A DNA stretch of 64,000 bases from Lingula anatina (GCF_001039355.2 NW_019775695.1:145253-209252); one strand, 5' to 3'; counted from the first letter of the stretch, positions 51,449-63,815 are shown. Notes: generated from the letters alone by a model not told the origin. Made by a program: numbers and translations.

Positions 51449-54400
51449 GGTATAAGCTACATATTAACGGACACCTGTACTAGTAGAATGTATATTTGGA
51501 TTGTTCCAGTTACAGTGTCTTAACCAATGATTTAATCCATTTAAAAATTGTGAAGAAGATATACCACATTGCCTCTGGCTTTACTCTAAAATTGCATAAG
51601 AGTCCGAAGTTTCATACTCCAGAATACTAACAAAAAATACTATGTCACTAAGATTAACAATGCATTTACAGCAATTTTCATCATTGTTTTATTCAATTAG
51701 ACATGTCAGATCAGTTTTATAGTATTTTAAATTAGTATTTTAAATATGGTAAGTGATGCTGTGTCATTGAAAAGTTTTTCAAAAATGAAGCTTTTAAATC
51801 CATCACTTAAATTGTCTCTTGAAGCTTGATTCCATGCAGTAATAGATTTTAAAAACAGGATTAATATTTTTGGAAGTGTTTATTTAAGACATTTTGTTAG
51901 TATACTAGTAATTTAGTACTGTGCTCGAAATTATTCTTTGAAAAAGATCAAATTAACATCCAGTATTATGTTGTTAAACATTTAATGCATAACTCTTCAT
52001 TACGGCAAATATCAGATGAAGTGCAGTCTAGGAAATGTAAGCAGCATGACATTTTGCTGTTTGCGTAACTTGTGTATAACAATACTTCAGTGATTTATAC
52101 ATCCATTTTTATGGAAACACAAGGAGGCTCATGTTTTCATGAACTGTTACCAGACTTTTTGACACACATTTAATGAAACCTACTAGTAGCATTCTTCTAT
52201 TGCCTAGCACTGAGAAAAATACTCTGAAGCAAAACATCTTTGCTTGACACAATGTGTTTCTTTAACCCAGTCTTTTTTGGACTTCACTGATTTGTCTTAT
52301 GCTTTCCATTTGTATAAACATGCTATTGAAAAAAATCTTTAATAGCCATAGAAAACTTTTCATTTGACTTGCATGCCATGGTAAATTAAAGTCAGTCTGC
52401 AGCCTTTTCATATATGCCAAGATTGCTGAACTAAAGTGAAGTGATTACATTATCAGACTTCCATTCACTAAGCTGAAATCATATCAGTTTTTTACTTCAT
52501 CAAATCATCATTTATTACCCAGCAAAGCATATTTAAGCAGATTTACAAATATAGGTACCACTGTACTGCTACTGGCTGTAGTCACTGTTGCTAGGACTAT
52601 GAAAATGTGAATCTTACTGTCATTTTGAATTTATTATATTTTGTTTGTAATGAGGCATAAAAAACATTTGCTTTAAATATTTTCACCTGGCTCTCTTTAA
52701 GTACAATCTTGCCAGTGTGGTTAACCCACATGCTATATTATTTAAACATGCCCAGTGTCAATACATATAAATTTTTGCTTCAGTCACATTTGCAAAAGTT
52801 AGACTTTATTTAAATGACTTAACAAGTTGTGCTTGATAACCACCAGGTTGTTTATTTTAACAAATATTTAAGTTAGAACCCCTCGCCCCCTCCCTTTAAG
52901 TTTTTTTTTCTATTAGGATATATTATGAATATTGAATGTCTGCAAGCATTACCCTTTTTAGAAAGTAGCACCATTCCACCCAAAACGTCCACAGGAAATC
53001 AACAGTGAAAGATAAGAATATTCTTTTATTTTCAAGAAATGACTGTTTTGTTTTCCTTCTTGGTATTTTTCAGAGTGCTTTATTGCATCATTGATCTGAA
53101 TATCAAATAAGCGTGCATGCTTTTGTTTTGCATCCATTGAAATACTCTAGTCTGAAAAGTGATATTGAATTTATTTAACATAGGTGTAAATTGGTAAATG
53201 GTCTATAACAAAAGAACATACAGTCATGCTGAAATGTAGGAAAGGTTTTTATGTTGATTTAAGCCTTGATTCCTTTAAATATTCTTCACTGTATGAAATG
53301 TGATATGATAAATTGATCAGTGGTGTTAAGTAGCTTAGGAAAAGCTTAACTAAATACTAAAAATTACCTCACTTTTCAGGATACGAGTTGGTGCTTTCTA
53401 GGTTCTATTATGCTAACATTTGCATGGGATCATATAGGAGTAAATAAATGTTGATTGAAAATGTCATCAGAAATATTAGATATGTCCGTTAATAATGTTG
53501 ATCGCATAAAAGGTGTTGTTTTCTAAGAAAATACACCAGGTCTGAAGAGTCGTACTCATTTTTTGTTTGCTTCATGCTGATTGGTGTGAAGGACGTCGGG
53601 GTAATATGTATGTATTTTGTTAAGCACTTAGTTGTGATAGTTAGCTGAAAGACCTTATATTTGTCCAGTCTGCGATATCTGTGTGTCTAACTCTGGTGAC
53701 GTAGTGTAGTAGACAAGAGTTTGCCTCACACCCCTTTATGCGTACAGTGTTCACACACTGAGAGCAAACATCATTAATGATAAATAACCACAACCCTGTT
53801 TTACTTACAATACTCCAATTAAGTCATGCTTGTGCACCTATTCATTCAGTGTAAAGTCAAGCACAGTTTGACTGTTTTTTAATCCATCTTAATATTGTTA
53901 ACGAGGGTCAAGACTGTGGTTACTGCATCGAGTCTGACGTCTGTTAAAACTTTAATATCAGTCGGCAAGCCCACGTAAGGAAAGCTTGAGACTACTTGGT
54001 ATTCTGGTCTTGTTGATCGATCAATTAATCGGGCTTGGAGTTGTATGCAGCCAGATCATTTTTCCATTTGATACGTATGCAGGTAGGGGCAGTGAAGGAG
54101 AATCCAATATCCAGGTAGCACAGATTGAGTACTTGGATTTAGAAAAAAGGAGAATATTCTCACCAAAGGATTGACCTCTGAAGGATATATCAGTGGAGGC
54201 AATATATGGATATAATTTTCCTAAATTGGAAATTTCTCAGCAAACAAAATTTTCATGTAGCAGAAAAAAACTGTATATTCCTGATTTTCTTGCATAAAAC
54301 AGAACCAGCATCAAGTAGAAACAATGAACTGTCAACATTAATTTGTCCATAGTGCACTGAGTCAGTAAACTTCAGTTTTAGCTTGGTTCTTATTGATACG

Positions 54401-54497
54401 TGGGATGATACATAGGATATAAATGTACTTGTTCAGAGGGATAGACATAACTATTAACATAACTGATATATGCAGTATTTAGGTTTGTCATACATGT

Positions 54498-54769
54498 ATG
54501 GTAGATATTGAAGTACAACAATATGTCTTCCTGGCTGCTGCTGACAGTAGTTGTACTGGGGTAGTTGTTGCTGCTGTAGCTATGAAGCATGGTCAGGACT
54601 GGCGTGTATACAAACCCTTACCTCCAGTTGTAGGAAAGCAAGCAAAGATGAAGAGAATGTTGGAAGTAGAAGAAGAAGAATATGTGGCAGCCTTGCGTAA
54701 AGCACTGCAAGAACTAAAGCAGAAAAAGGCACAACTAAAGCAGGCGCCTGTCAGTGTATGCACAGTATA
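54498..54769 (+). CDS. Variable first exon 8 (acidic/coiled-coil leader)
   Basis: An ATG at 54498 opens 90 codons ending GTATA/GTAAGT with two bases over. The first third is hydrophobic and Ala/Val-rich. Then come HGQDWRVYKPLPPVV and a highly charged helical part with EVEEEEYVAALRKALQELKQ, which could form a short coiled coil. A second in-frame ATG at 54582 would give a shorter version beginning MKHGQDW, which looks more like the other leaders. Read-through would stop immediately at the donor TAG, so splicing is needed. Confidence 0.65.
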
Positions 54770-57655
54770 GTAAGTAAAAAGAGTTTCATAAAATTTTATT
54801 TGAAAACATATTTTTGACAAGTCGGTATAGTTGGTTGTATTTTAGTAAGATTAGTTTTGAGCTTCTGAGTTGTCATTTAAATCTATAATTCCGACTGGTG
54901 ACACAATTTGCTGTTGCTTACATGGATTTTATTAGGCATGTCATTTGGTTGTGGGACCAGAACAGATGGTGTGAATTGTTATTCACGTACCAACAAGCAT
55001 CCTTAAATATCAATTACATCTATGATTGGCATGTTTGGAAATTCCTGTATGACTTGCTTATTTTTTAGAGGTCATACATAGCTTATTTATTACTCCTTGT
55101 GATTCACCCTTGCTAGTTTTCTTTTATAGCAGCGGTACTAAATTGCGTCCAAGTGATAGCTTTAACAGGTACTAGAATTATTAGTTTTCACATTTATTAC
55201 CTTTCATATTCTCCTAAAACAGGTTTGCGTTTTAAGTAAGTAAAAAGTGCCTTTCTGGTTATTATTCAACTTTTATTTACTTGAACTGAGAGAACTTTTC
55301 CTGCCTGTCTCAGTGGAATGGCCATTGGTGTATCCCAAGGGTTTTGACAGTTTGTATTTGGTGTGTCAATACAAAACTGCAGTCATTTATGACAAAAATT
55401 AGCTTAAATTTCAGGTTTAGTAAACTGAATGAATATGTGCATAGTGAAATGATTGGTAAGACAGTTTTAGATTATTTTAGTCATTTGTCTTTGTTTTTAT
55501 GGTTGTCATGATTGTTGGCAACACATGTAGTACATGGTCTACATAAGAGCTCTATTGAACCAAATTACATGAACTTTTCAAGAAGGATCACTGGTTATGA
55601 TATTGATCAGAATTATGTCGGTACTGAAGAATTATCTGTAATCTTTTGTGCAGGGAATTAGTTTTATCGAACAATTAATTAATAGTAGTTCTCTTAATGC
55701 CTTTTTTTTTCAGAAATAAAAAGTGCATTTTTCATACAGTGCATTTGTTTGAAGGCTACTAGTACACAGATGAATATGTTAACATTGGATATGTTGTTAC
55801 CCATGCCATAATTATAAGTTGTGAAAAGGTATATTATAAAAATATGTAGGCATTTGCATTATCTTTTTAAAAAAATCTCTTCACCTGCAATTTTCTAGAT
55901 CTATTCATTATTGATTGATGTGTTAGTTGTGCTCTGTTTCTCAACCGAACACAATTGCGTATACTGCCCAGGAAATCAGAGAGAAAAAGATGCAGCATGC
56001 CAAGTTTATTAATTGCTGCTTATGGCAATTCTTGCATGTAGATCAGTTAATTATAATGTTAGTTTAAAATATGCTGCACTTACACAGAAATTTCGATAAA
56101 ATATATTTCTTTTTCCTAATGCTGGAGGGAATACATGCATTGCAATTTTAGGCCATAACCTTATATTGGGTTCAGATTTCACTTCAGTGGAATAATTTTA
56201 GTACTAAAAATTTTAACGTGTGTGAGCTATGCATTTGTATTTTGTTTTCACTTGATTTAGGTGAGGTATTTAGGTTAACATGTCTGAAAACTGGATTCAA
56301 AGGTCATTTCTGCATTTAAAAATAGTAATAGCCCTCAAACAAGTCCTGTTGACATAGAAACAAGAATAATAATTCAGAATGTAACGGAAATTATAAATTG
56401 TGTATTATTCAGTAGCAAATAAGACAAATAATGATTTTTGTCCATTGTCCTCGGCCAGCAGTGGTATATGCCCTTTATGTTATCATTGCCTCCTCGCTAA
56501 CTTGATTAAATTTCATGAAATAATGACCCATCAAAGCAGTCATATTTAGAAATCTTAACACTGCAAATATTCTGTAAAGCATGCTAGAGTACACGCTTTC
56601 AGCTGGCTGTTTTTGTGGGCTAAGAGCCCCCCCATTGAAACCAAACCCTGAATAGTAAAAGAAAACATGCTCCCATAAGTATTTATATTCACCATAATTC
56701 AACAGTCTGAATAACCTTAAGACGCACTTCAATGGTGAATGGCACGTGGTGTTTCTATGTTTTAAGAGGTAATGTTGTAGCTCAGTGTAGTAGAGGGTCA
56801 TGCAATCACCGCTAAATGTGCATTTAAATGAAAACCTTTGGCGTCATGGTGCGGAGAGCACAGTCCATTGGGTCGTAGCTACCTGTGAGACCACTTCAGT
56901 AGGAGATTAGGGACACTTAAAAAGAATTGTGTCTTGAAAGAGAAATGTTGAAAATCTAAAGGATTAACAAGTCTTTTACCAAGGGCGTCTAGGAGGAGTT
57001 GGTTTGGTTGAGGGAGATGAGAAGAAAATATTCTTTGACAGGCTTGTGTTTGTCGTAATATATGGGTGTTTTGTGAACCAAAGAAAATAGTTTGAGGAAA
57101 GCTTTAGGATCTGTCACATTTGTAGTGAAAACTGCGACTTGTATCCAGGGAAACTGACAGACTGGATAGCTACTTCAAAACAAGGACGATTTTCAGGATG
57201 GTGTATTCCCATGGCATAGACCTACAAGGCTTATGTTTTGGTTATATTAACCAAAGTAAATAGGAATACTGGGAGACTAGATTTGTTTTGAATATTTGAG
57301 ATAAAAGATATTGAAGTATTATCCCTTTGAACTGTTTCATCCAAAGGATCACATATAATCTTACACAGAAAATCGCAGGCTTTGAATGGAATGTTTTTTT
57401 ACAGTGGAGTAATACCGGTATATGATGCTATAGTTATTGCACGTCCTTGGACCAACTGAAAGCAAGGCTATAAATTACCTTTGAACTGTTACACTTTGAC
57501 GGCTATAGTGTATCAGTATCAGTAGTGACATTCCAGTCACACTTGAAACTGGCTTTTATAAAGCAGTGGAAGGTGAAAAACCTGATATATTCCCATTGTG
57601 TCTGGTACATTAAACACCAAGCAAAACAGTGGCTGACAGCAGAAAGAGTAGGACC
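54770..57655 (+). other. Non-coding stretch between first exons
   Basis: No exon, RNA gene or recognisable transposon was found. The minus-strand frame at 56475-56801 has no support. Confidence 0.5.
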
Positions 57656-57870
57656 ATGCCCGCATTACTTCTCTCCCGTCAGGGATCAGGAAGAACTGAT
57701 GCTTCTTTACATCTACGAAATAAGGTACTTCGCCAGATTTATGGAGCTTGTGAAATAACTTTGTTGGCTGATGATGTGGAACCAGTTCGATCATATGGTG
57801 GAAGACCAACTTCCTCCGGGTCTTCTTTAGGAAGAGGTGTGTTTACACCAAGATTTGGAATTGGACCACG
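57656..57870 (+). CDS. Variable first exon 9
   Basis: An ATG at 57656, with an in-frame TAA about 45 bases upstream, opens 71 codons ending CCACG/GTATGG with two bases over. The product starts MPALLLSRQGSGRTDASLH and ends with a Gly/Ser/Arg-rich part (GRPTSSGSSLGRGVFTPRFG). It is one of the longer leaders and the least similar to the others. Low-complexity Ser/Gly resembles the shared downstream body. Confidence 0.7.
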
Positions 57871-58888
57871 GTATGGCACATGTTATGTGATATGAGTATT
57901 TTTGTCCTTTAGTTTTTACATTTTAGTTAATTATCATATTTGTCACTTGTTGCCGGCTTTATCAGAATTGATGATTTCATATTTAAATGTTATCAAGGGG
58001 TTGATCAATCACTACTTTGATATCATATTAAGAAAATGACAATTCTAAAGTGAAGTGTGTGTATATGCAGGTATTTTCAGCTGTAAACTTTAGGAACAGA
58101 AAGACAGTTTTAAGTTTAAATAACAAAGTTTTTATTTACCAGTATGAGGACATGAAAATGCCTTATCTTCAAGATAAAGTTATTTTTTAAGTGTTCAAGC
58201 AATTCGCATTTTGGTGACCCCATTCCATGTTTAAGCTTTTGAGGCTTTTTTTCAATTCAGAAAGATGTTTTCTTTAAAAATATTTGTGTGCTTTCAAGAA
58301 AACTTTTTTGTTTGCTGTTTCTTTAACTCACTAACCCTGTGTAAATGGCTTTTTCAGTGCTTAGTTCCAGTAGTTAACCCCCTGACACTATGAACAAAGA
58401 ACATAACCATAACCAATTAAAGCAGTCCATATACTTTAAAAGAGTAAGTTTGAATTTGGCTACAAGAGGTTTTATGTTGCACGTTGTTGGGAGAAAAAAA
58501 AAACTTCTCTATTTTTAACAAGTTTAAATACAGGTTTCCAGGGCTGTTATTACTTTGGAGCATAAAGCCAGTATCAAGCACAACACATAACAGTTCTTTA
58601 CATTCTACTACCACATTGAAACATGACATTTGGCCTTCACGATCAACCAAAGGTCTTTTGGTAAAGTTCTATTGATTAGCACAGGCTTTTCTTTTGTCTG
58701 ACTGAAGCTGTTTACTGCATTATAAATTTGTGCCATGTCAAAGTACAATTGTACCACCAAGGCTGTTTCTAATAGCTGTACTGATGTCAACAACTTTGCC
58801 AGGACTCTGTTGATCTGTAGATCCGATTTCTGATCAGCAATAACCATGTGATTGTGTTTTAATATTGGAATGTGTTTTTTGATTCGTA
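57871..58888 (+). other. Non-coding stretch between first exons
   Basis: Nothing was recognised. The small frames on both strands around 58417-58919 lack donors in phase or other support. Confidence 0.5.
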
Positions 58889-59031
58889 ATGGGTCAACAC
58901 TGCAGTGTAACGTCACCACTGCAGCAATCTGGTTTGACTGCTGGCTTTGGAGGAAAATCTTCTAAGGGCCAACACAAGGCAACTCCACAAATTAAGCTGG
59001 AATCCATGTCTCTTGTTAGTTATGATATAAG
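58889..59031 (+). CDS. Variable first exon 10
   Basis: An ATG at 58889 with an in-frame TGA three codons upstream opens 47 codons ending ATAAG/GTATGG with two bases over. The product starts MGQHCSVTSPLQQSGLTAG and ends PQIKLESMSLVSYDI. The MG start could allow N-myristoylation, with Cys at position 5 as a possible palmitoylation site. This is inferred from the first residues only. Confidence 0.7.
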
Positions 59032-59947
59032 GTATGGTTAGTACATGTATCTGTTGTGGTAATTTTGTTGTTATGCAAAAATTTGGTTCAGTAGTGAAAT
59101 ACATTTGGTGCTTGCACAATATGTACAGTGAACAGGTGTCAGTCAGTGGTAAGTTAGAGATGAAATATGTCTCTTGATTCTTAGGTTTTGTAGAAGGAAT
59201 AATATAGTTTTGTATAAGAATTAAGAGTCAGAATAACTAGTTATTAACAATTTCACTTTTTTTTGGAAAAATAATGAAAACTTTCCATTATGATATAAGA
59301 TATTAAATTAAATGTTGATAGAATTGGTTATATCGGAATTAGTCTCAGTTCAGAATTAACAGGGCATTGTATTTTGCACTATGCTTGTACATTTAAATCA
59401 ATACAGTTTGACCTGTATTTGAACATTGTATATTCAAGTGCTATGTTATATAACAACTGGTACTGCATCCCACAATACCCTGCAGTTTTCCAGACAACCA
59501 CCAGATGGCACTAGGGGTACTAATAGCCCCAACCTGAATGTGCTTTTCAAAGACGTGTGCAATTTGCCTTTGCACATTCACTATTTGCACAATGTTGTTT
59601 CTAAAAACTGTCCTTTTGATATGAAAAATAACCTTCCACACATATTGATCCTACCACGTGTACATAGACCTCTCGTCTTTCATTTAACCCACAATGTCTG
59701 CTAAACGCTGCTTTTAAAGAAATTGTATTTACTGTATCCATTGAGGTGTTTACTCAGTGGCAGCACTTGAGCGATAAATAGGGGGACTTACTTGATATGC
59801 AGGACACAGCGCGGGTTGTGTGTGCGGAGGGCAGGGTTACTTCAGACATGTTAAGACATCCTATAGCCAATCATCTCAGCAGTGAGGCTCTAATCTTTGC
59901 TTTGGTATCTGATTATTTCAAGTATTTACCATAGAGGATTATCTAGG
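59032..59947 (+). other. Non-coding stretch; likely promoter region for first exon 11 at its right end
   Basis: A frame at 59426-59704 was considered and not called. The 59800-59840 part is slightly GC-richer (CACAGCGCGGGTTGTG) and may belong to a start region, but no core promoter element is clear. Confidence 0.4.
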
Positions 59948-60042
59948 ATGCAGAAACCAAAGCATATCAACCAGCAGTGCCCTTGGTTGTTCCCGGTTCG
60001 TTTGAAACCACTATGGCCGGGTGTACAGTTAACGATGAGTGT
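59948..60042 (+). CDS. Variable first exon 11 (duplicate pair, member 1)
   Basis: An ATG at 59948 opens 31 codons ending ATGAGTGT/GTAAGT with two bases over. The product starts MQKPKHINQQCPWLFPVR. The next exon (60128-60246) encodes a clearly related PKHI....CPWLF.VR stretch, so the two arose by local duplication. The exon is short but the paralogue supports it as real coding sequence. Confidence 0.72.
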
Positions 60043-60127
60043 GTAAGTCAACTTGGAGATGAAATGTGTCGTTGTTTGTGTTTTGTGGAGTAAGGAAATG
60101 GGCATTGTAAGTAGATGTTAGTCGGTG

Positions 60128-60246
60128 ATGTTCATGCTCAGGAATGTTTTGAAAATGCCAAAACATATCATACTACGTTGTCCGTGGTTATTTCAAGTGC
60201 GTACCCATGTGCCTCAAAGACGTAGAGAACGGTTCCAAACTTACAT
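60128..60246 (+). CDS. Variable first exon 12 (duplicate pair, member 2)
   Basis: An in-frame TAG at 60119 precedes the ATG at 60128. Further in-frame ATGs at 60134 and 60155 also fit, and the one at 60155 aligns with the start of first exon 11. The exon ends TTACAT/GTAAGT with two bases over. From 60155 the product starts MPKHIILRCPWLFQVRTH, and its end is Arg-rich (VPQRRRERFQTY). Similarity to first exon 11 covers about 15 residues and fades toward the splice site. Confidence 0.72.
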
Positions 60247-60838
60247 GTAAGTCTGCATAGAAGAACTTTTTATTATTTCTTTTTCTAAAAGTCTTTTTTT
60301 TTTTTTTTTTTTTTTTGCTAATCATGTTTTAATATTCCTAAAGATCAGCTTTTAAATCCAATTGATAAGTCCACAAAAACTACTTTGAAGCTGAATATTT
60401 TTTGAAAGCAATGGTTCTTTGTACCTGTCAGTTGTGAACTATGTTGTGACAACACACAGCTCTTGGAGATATAAGTCAAATAAAATTTTGACAGAGAATT
60501 GGAAAATCACATATGTATTTCACCTTTGCTACACCTGTTATGAAGCACAAGTAACTTTTTATCAAATTATGTAAATGTTACATTATGAAGTAAATAATTC
60601 TTCATAAGTTTATTGATCAGAGGAAGATCCTTTTATCATAAATCACACATGTTGCTTATGGTGCCTTAATCAATGTATCCCGAATTAGCCTGCTGAACCT
60701 CATTTTTTCCTTTGTATTGTGCCTACAACCTCCAGTGAATATTTTATAAGACTATCGATTTTAGCACCAAATCTTTAATTTGTTTGACTTTTCTTACTCT
60801 CTTCATGGATTAAAACAGGTGTACAATCAGTAGACAGA
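60247..60838 (+). other. Non-coding stretch with a T homopolymer
   Basis: A run of about 22 T lies at 60295-60316. Otherwise it is AT-rich sequence without features before first exon 13. Confidence 0.6.
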
Positions 60839-61005
60839 ATGTTTATTAGTTCTTCTAAGATGTGGTGTAGACAAATCCTACCACCAGATGTTAGGCCTAT
60901 AGCAGTGAAAGTGAATCTTATCCCTAGTGAAAGGAGACAAAATTCAGCTGAGAACAAACTTATAAAAGTAAACTTCATACAGTCTCCTGTGAAGTCAGCT
61001 CGTTG
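60839..61005 (+). CDS. Variable first exon 13
   Basis: An ATG at 60839 opens 55 codons ending CGTTG/GTAAGG with two bases over. The product has a MWCRQILPPDVRPIAVKVNL segment and, after a charged spacer, KLIKVNFIQSPVKSAR. Two hydrophobic/basic units of the type seen in other leaders (VKVNLIP, IKVNFIQ) thus occur in one exon. It is the first exon nearest the common acceptor, about 850 bases away. Confidence 0.7.
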
Positions 61006-61857
61006 GTAAGGGCTTTCAGAATATTGTCTAAGTCTGTGAGGTGTTTATGTACAGTATAAATCTTCATGTGTGTTGAAATTATTAATGTCGGAAATATCAG
61101 CTTGTTTTGTGTACAGAGTGATTTAAGTATGAAAAGGAAATGTCAGTTTTCAAAGGCATTTGTGTTTGTGTTATATATTACTAGGTCAATGTTGGTAGAG
61201 ATTGGTAGCAATAACAGATAGAGACTAGTATATGGTGCCTTTTGACAGGCTTGACATTCGTTACAAAGGCATCCAGTGAACAAGTTCTTTTTTATATGAT
61301 TACCATTTTTTAATGAATTTTTCATTACTCTGCTGCACTCCATGGCCTTTGTTCATTTCCTGTCCCAGCTTGTACATGATAAAGTGATAAGAATTTAACT
61401 CATTATATTTCACTTGAAAAAAAATCCAGTAAAGGCTGGGAAAGTGTCTAGACATCTTCTGTCCATGTGGTTACAATTTTTATATCAATAACAAATTCAG
61501 AAGCTAGATCCCAAGATATGCATTTACTGCAACTTCTACTATACATGTGTATGTGAAATCAATTATTTACAGCAGTGGAAAAAACTTCTTTGATTTTGCC
61601 ACACTGTATAAATTGATTTGTTCATGTTTTTCATGTTCTATTAATAGAGAAAACGTATTTTCAACCATTTTTTTTCTTTTTTGTACTGTAGATAGGAGTT
61701 TTAACATGCTTTGAAATATGGAGCGGCTTGTTTGTTCTCACAATTTTTCATTTCTAGCATTGGTCAACACTCTCCGAAGTAATTCCCACTGAATAGTTAC
61801 ATACTGTAAGTAACATGACAACATTAAATTCTGTCATTCTCTTCTTTTCCTTTACAG
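61006..61857 (+). other. Intron before the common exon
   Basis: This stretch ends with a good pyrimidine tract and TTTACAG acceptor at 61851-61857. A frame starting at the ATG at 61720 reaches a possible donor (CGAA/GTAATT) but in the wrong phase, so I do not call it. Confidence 0.6.
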
Positions 61858-61954
61858 TTCTACAAGCACCCCTCCAGTGCCGTTTTCCTCCACAGATCTG
61901 CTCAGCTCATACTCCAAAGATCCCAACCTAAGGCATCATAACCACCACCTCCAT

Positions 61955-61986
<32 letters not shown>

Positions 61987-62153
61987 TCTTCCTCCAGATG
62001 AACTGCGCAGGAATTCCCAGCTTTCAGATCTGGGGGACAGGGACGGGTTACGCTCTAGTCATGATGGAAGGCAGGATGGTCAAGACAGTAGGGAGTTCAT
62101 GGAAAATAGTAATAGTAGAAGTGGCTCAAGGAAAGGGACTATGTCAGACCGAG
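61858..62153 (+). CDS. Common exon 2 of the variable-first-exon gene (His/Ser-rich)
   Basis: The exon opens with one base that completes the codon left by any of the 13 leaders, then reads STSTPPVPFSSTDLLSSYS. A His-rich tract follows (about 17 His in 22 residues), then Ser/Arg/Asp-rich sequence ending SGSRKGTMSDR. It ends GACCGAG/GTAAGA with one base over. The His tract is encoded by mixed CAT/CAC codons. No catalytic or fold motif is visible and it is probably disordered. The protein family is unknown to me. Confidence 0.8.
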
Positions 62154-63295
62154 GTAAGACATGACTCGTGTTCAACTGTAATTGGTTGAAATGATTGATT
62201 TTGCTGGATTCTTGTCTAATTTAGTAAAACCAAAATAGCTTTGTAATAAACCCATATAAAATGTATTATGAATCAACTCGGGCTGTATTTCCACCATTGC
62301 ATTGGTAGTACTTTATACCACTTAAATTTGCTTCCATTTTGTATTAAGTTTGAATTTTTTTTGTAAGTAACTTGTCTAGGATCTAGGCCTGGTTTTGCTT
62401 TCATGCTGGCTTCTTTAATTTTGTGGATGCTGAAAAAGTATTTTAATAAGGTCCACCTAGGTGCTGGGAGAAGTAAATATCCCCTTTTGTTTGGGAATTT
62501 TGACACCTGAAGCAATTTCTTGTGCAATTCGATCTTTATATTAGTGTAGCATTGTTCAAGGTATTTTACATTTTCCTCTATTGAGATAGTCAAATATATA
62601 GTTTCTATAGCATTTTGTTGTAGTGAGGCAAAGCTTTGGTTGTTTAAAATACCTGTATGCCTTTACAAATTGATCGATATTAGGTGACCTGTGTTCCCTC
62701 CTAAGATGTAAAACAGTTTTATTTTATTCTTCTAATAAGAAGTCACTATGAAATGTTTTTGTTGTGTTAACTTTAAAAACCAAATAACAAGTCTCATTTA
62801 TGTGAGAGGCAGTGTGGTGTTATTACTGTGAACCTAGATAAATAAGAGTATCTAACTTTTATGGGAAAAAATATGTACAACATTTGACGAAGCCTAAGAT
62901 CAATGTGATCTATATGCAACCTATTTAAACTGATAGTAAGTCAATGTTTGCTGTGGTCACAGTCTAAAATGACTTCCATACTTAATGCTTGAAGAGCTTA
63001 AAATGTTTGTCATGGACATTGGTATTTAGAATTGCTGCAGGGAATCTATACTGTAGAATAATATTGTGTTCAATCAAGAGTCACTTTGACTACAATTATA
63101 TCCAAGTCTCACTCAGTGTTCTTTGGTAATAAATTATTATTCTATCTTATTTGTTTAATTCTTTTCTGAAAAAAAATTGTCTTACATAAGAATTAATTTT
63201 ATATTACTGGCACATTACACAAGTGATTGGCTATGCAAAACAATTCTATGCACCAGTGAAAATAAAAAAAGTAAATGAGTGGTTTTATATTACAG
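62154..63295 (+). other. Intron
   Basis: This intron joins 61858-62153 to 63296-63436 with matching phase. Nothing else was recognised. Confidence 0.65.
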
Positions 63296-63436
63296 GCTCA
63301 CCAGAAAAAGATGCAGACGACAGACCACCTTCTATAGCAGGCCCAAGAGATAGAGCTCAATTACCTATAAAACCAAACTACTTTAAACCTAATGGTTTAA
63401 GAATGTCTGTGATCAACCCAAGACTCAGTGGATCTA
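63296..63436 (+). CDS. Common exon 3 of the variable-first-exon gene
   Basis: After a TATTACAG acceptor the exon completes a Gly codon and reads SPEKDADDRPPSIAGPRDRA, then PIKPNYFKPNGLRMSVINP. It ends TCTA/GTATGT with one base over. The product is basic and Pro-rich, with no recognised domain. The frame is continuous with both neighbours. Confidence 0.75.
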
Positions 63437-63590
63437 GTATGTTCTTTATTTAACCTCATTAAATACATTCAGTGAAATTTACCATAAAAGAAAAGGATTG
63501 GTTCCAAATTTACAGGTACCAGTTCTCAAATAAAAAAAATGAAAAAGAAGAATAAGTATTTGCATTTAATATTGTTTCTGTTAACTTTAG

Positions 63591-63815
63591 GTCGTGATTC
63601 AGAGGATCTGGTAGCAACAGGGACCAACTGGATGCCCCTCCCATCAGAAAAACCCAGAACAACTCGCAGTGGCCAGTCTGTCAACAATGGTATCAGCAAT
63701 GGCAGCTCTCAGGTTGCTGGACCCTTCCCACCAAAGCGCACAAATAGTCGATCTACAGCAAATCAGGGGTCCTCCACACAATACTCAGGAAGCAACAGAA
63801 AATCAAAAGATACAG
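63591..63815 (+). CDS. Common exon 4 of the variable-first-exon gene (continues past window)
   Basis: The exon follows TTAACTTTAG and completes a Ser codon. It reads RDSEDLVATGTNWMPLPSEK and then a Ser/Asn/Arg-rich part (NGISNGSSQVAGPFPPKR), ending GATACAG/GTTTGT with one base over. Exons 2-4 together give about 220 codons of mostly disordered, basic, Ser-rich protein. Such linkers occur in cytoskeletal and scaffold proteins, but that is only a style match. The gene must continue to the right of the window. Confidence 0.72.

Larger units (their letters stand above)
51012..54497 (+). other. Non-coding stretch with a MITE and a short palindrome
   Basis: It includes the MITE at 51231-51401 and the palindrome at 51421-51448. 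No further exon is supported over the remaining 3 kb. Confidence 0.55.

Noticed and set aside
59110-59151. ATG frame ending at a good GTAAGT donor between first exons 10 and 11
   Set aside because: It leaves one base over, so it cannot join 61858 in frame.
61720-61781. ATG frame MERLVCSHNF just before the common exon
   Set aside because: The donor is GTAATT with one base over; the phase does not fit.
61858-63815. Naming the variable-first-exon gene as an EML, MAST, CLASP or other cytoskeletal protein
   Set aside because: Only low-complexity Ser/Arg/Asn-rich style is shared; no diagnostic domain lies inside the window.
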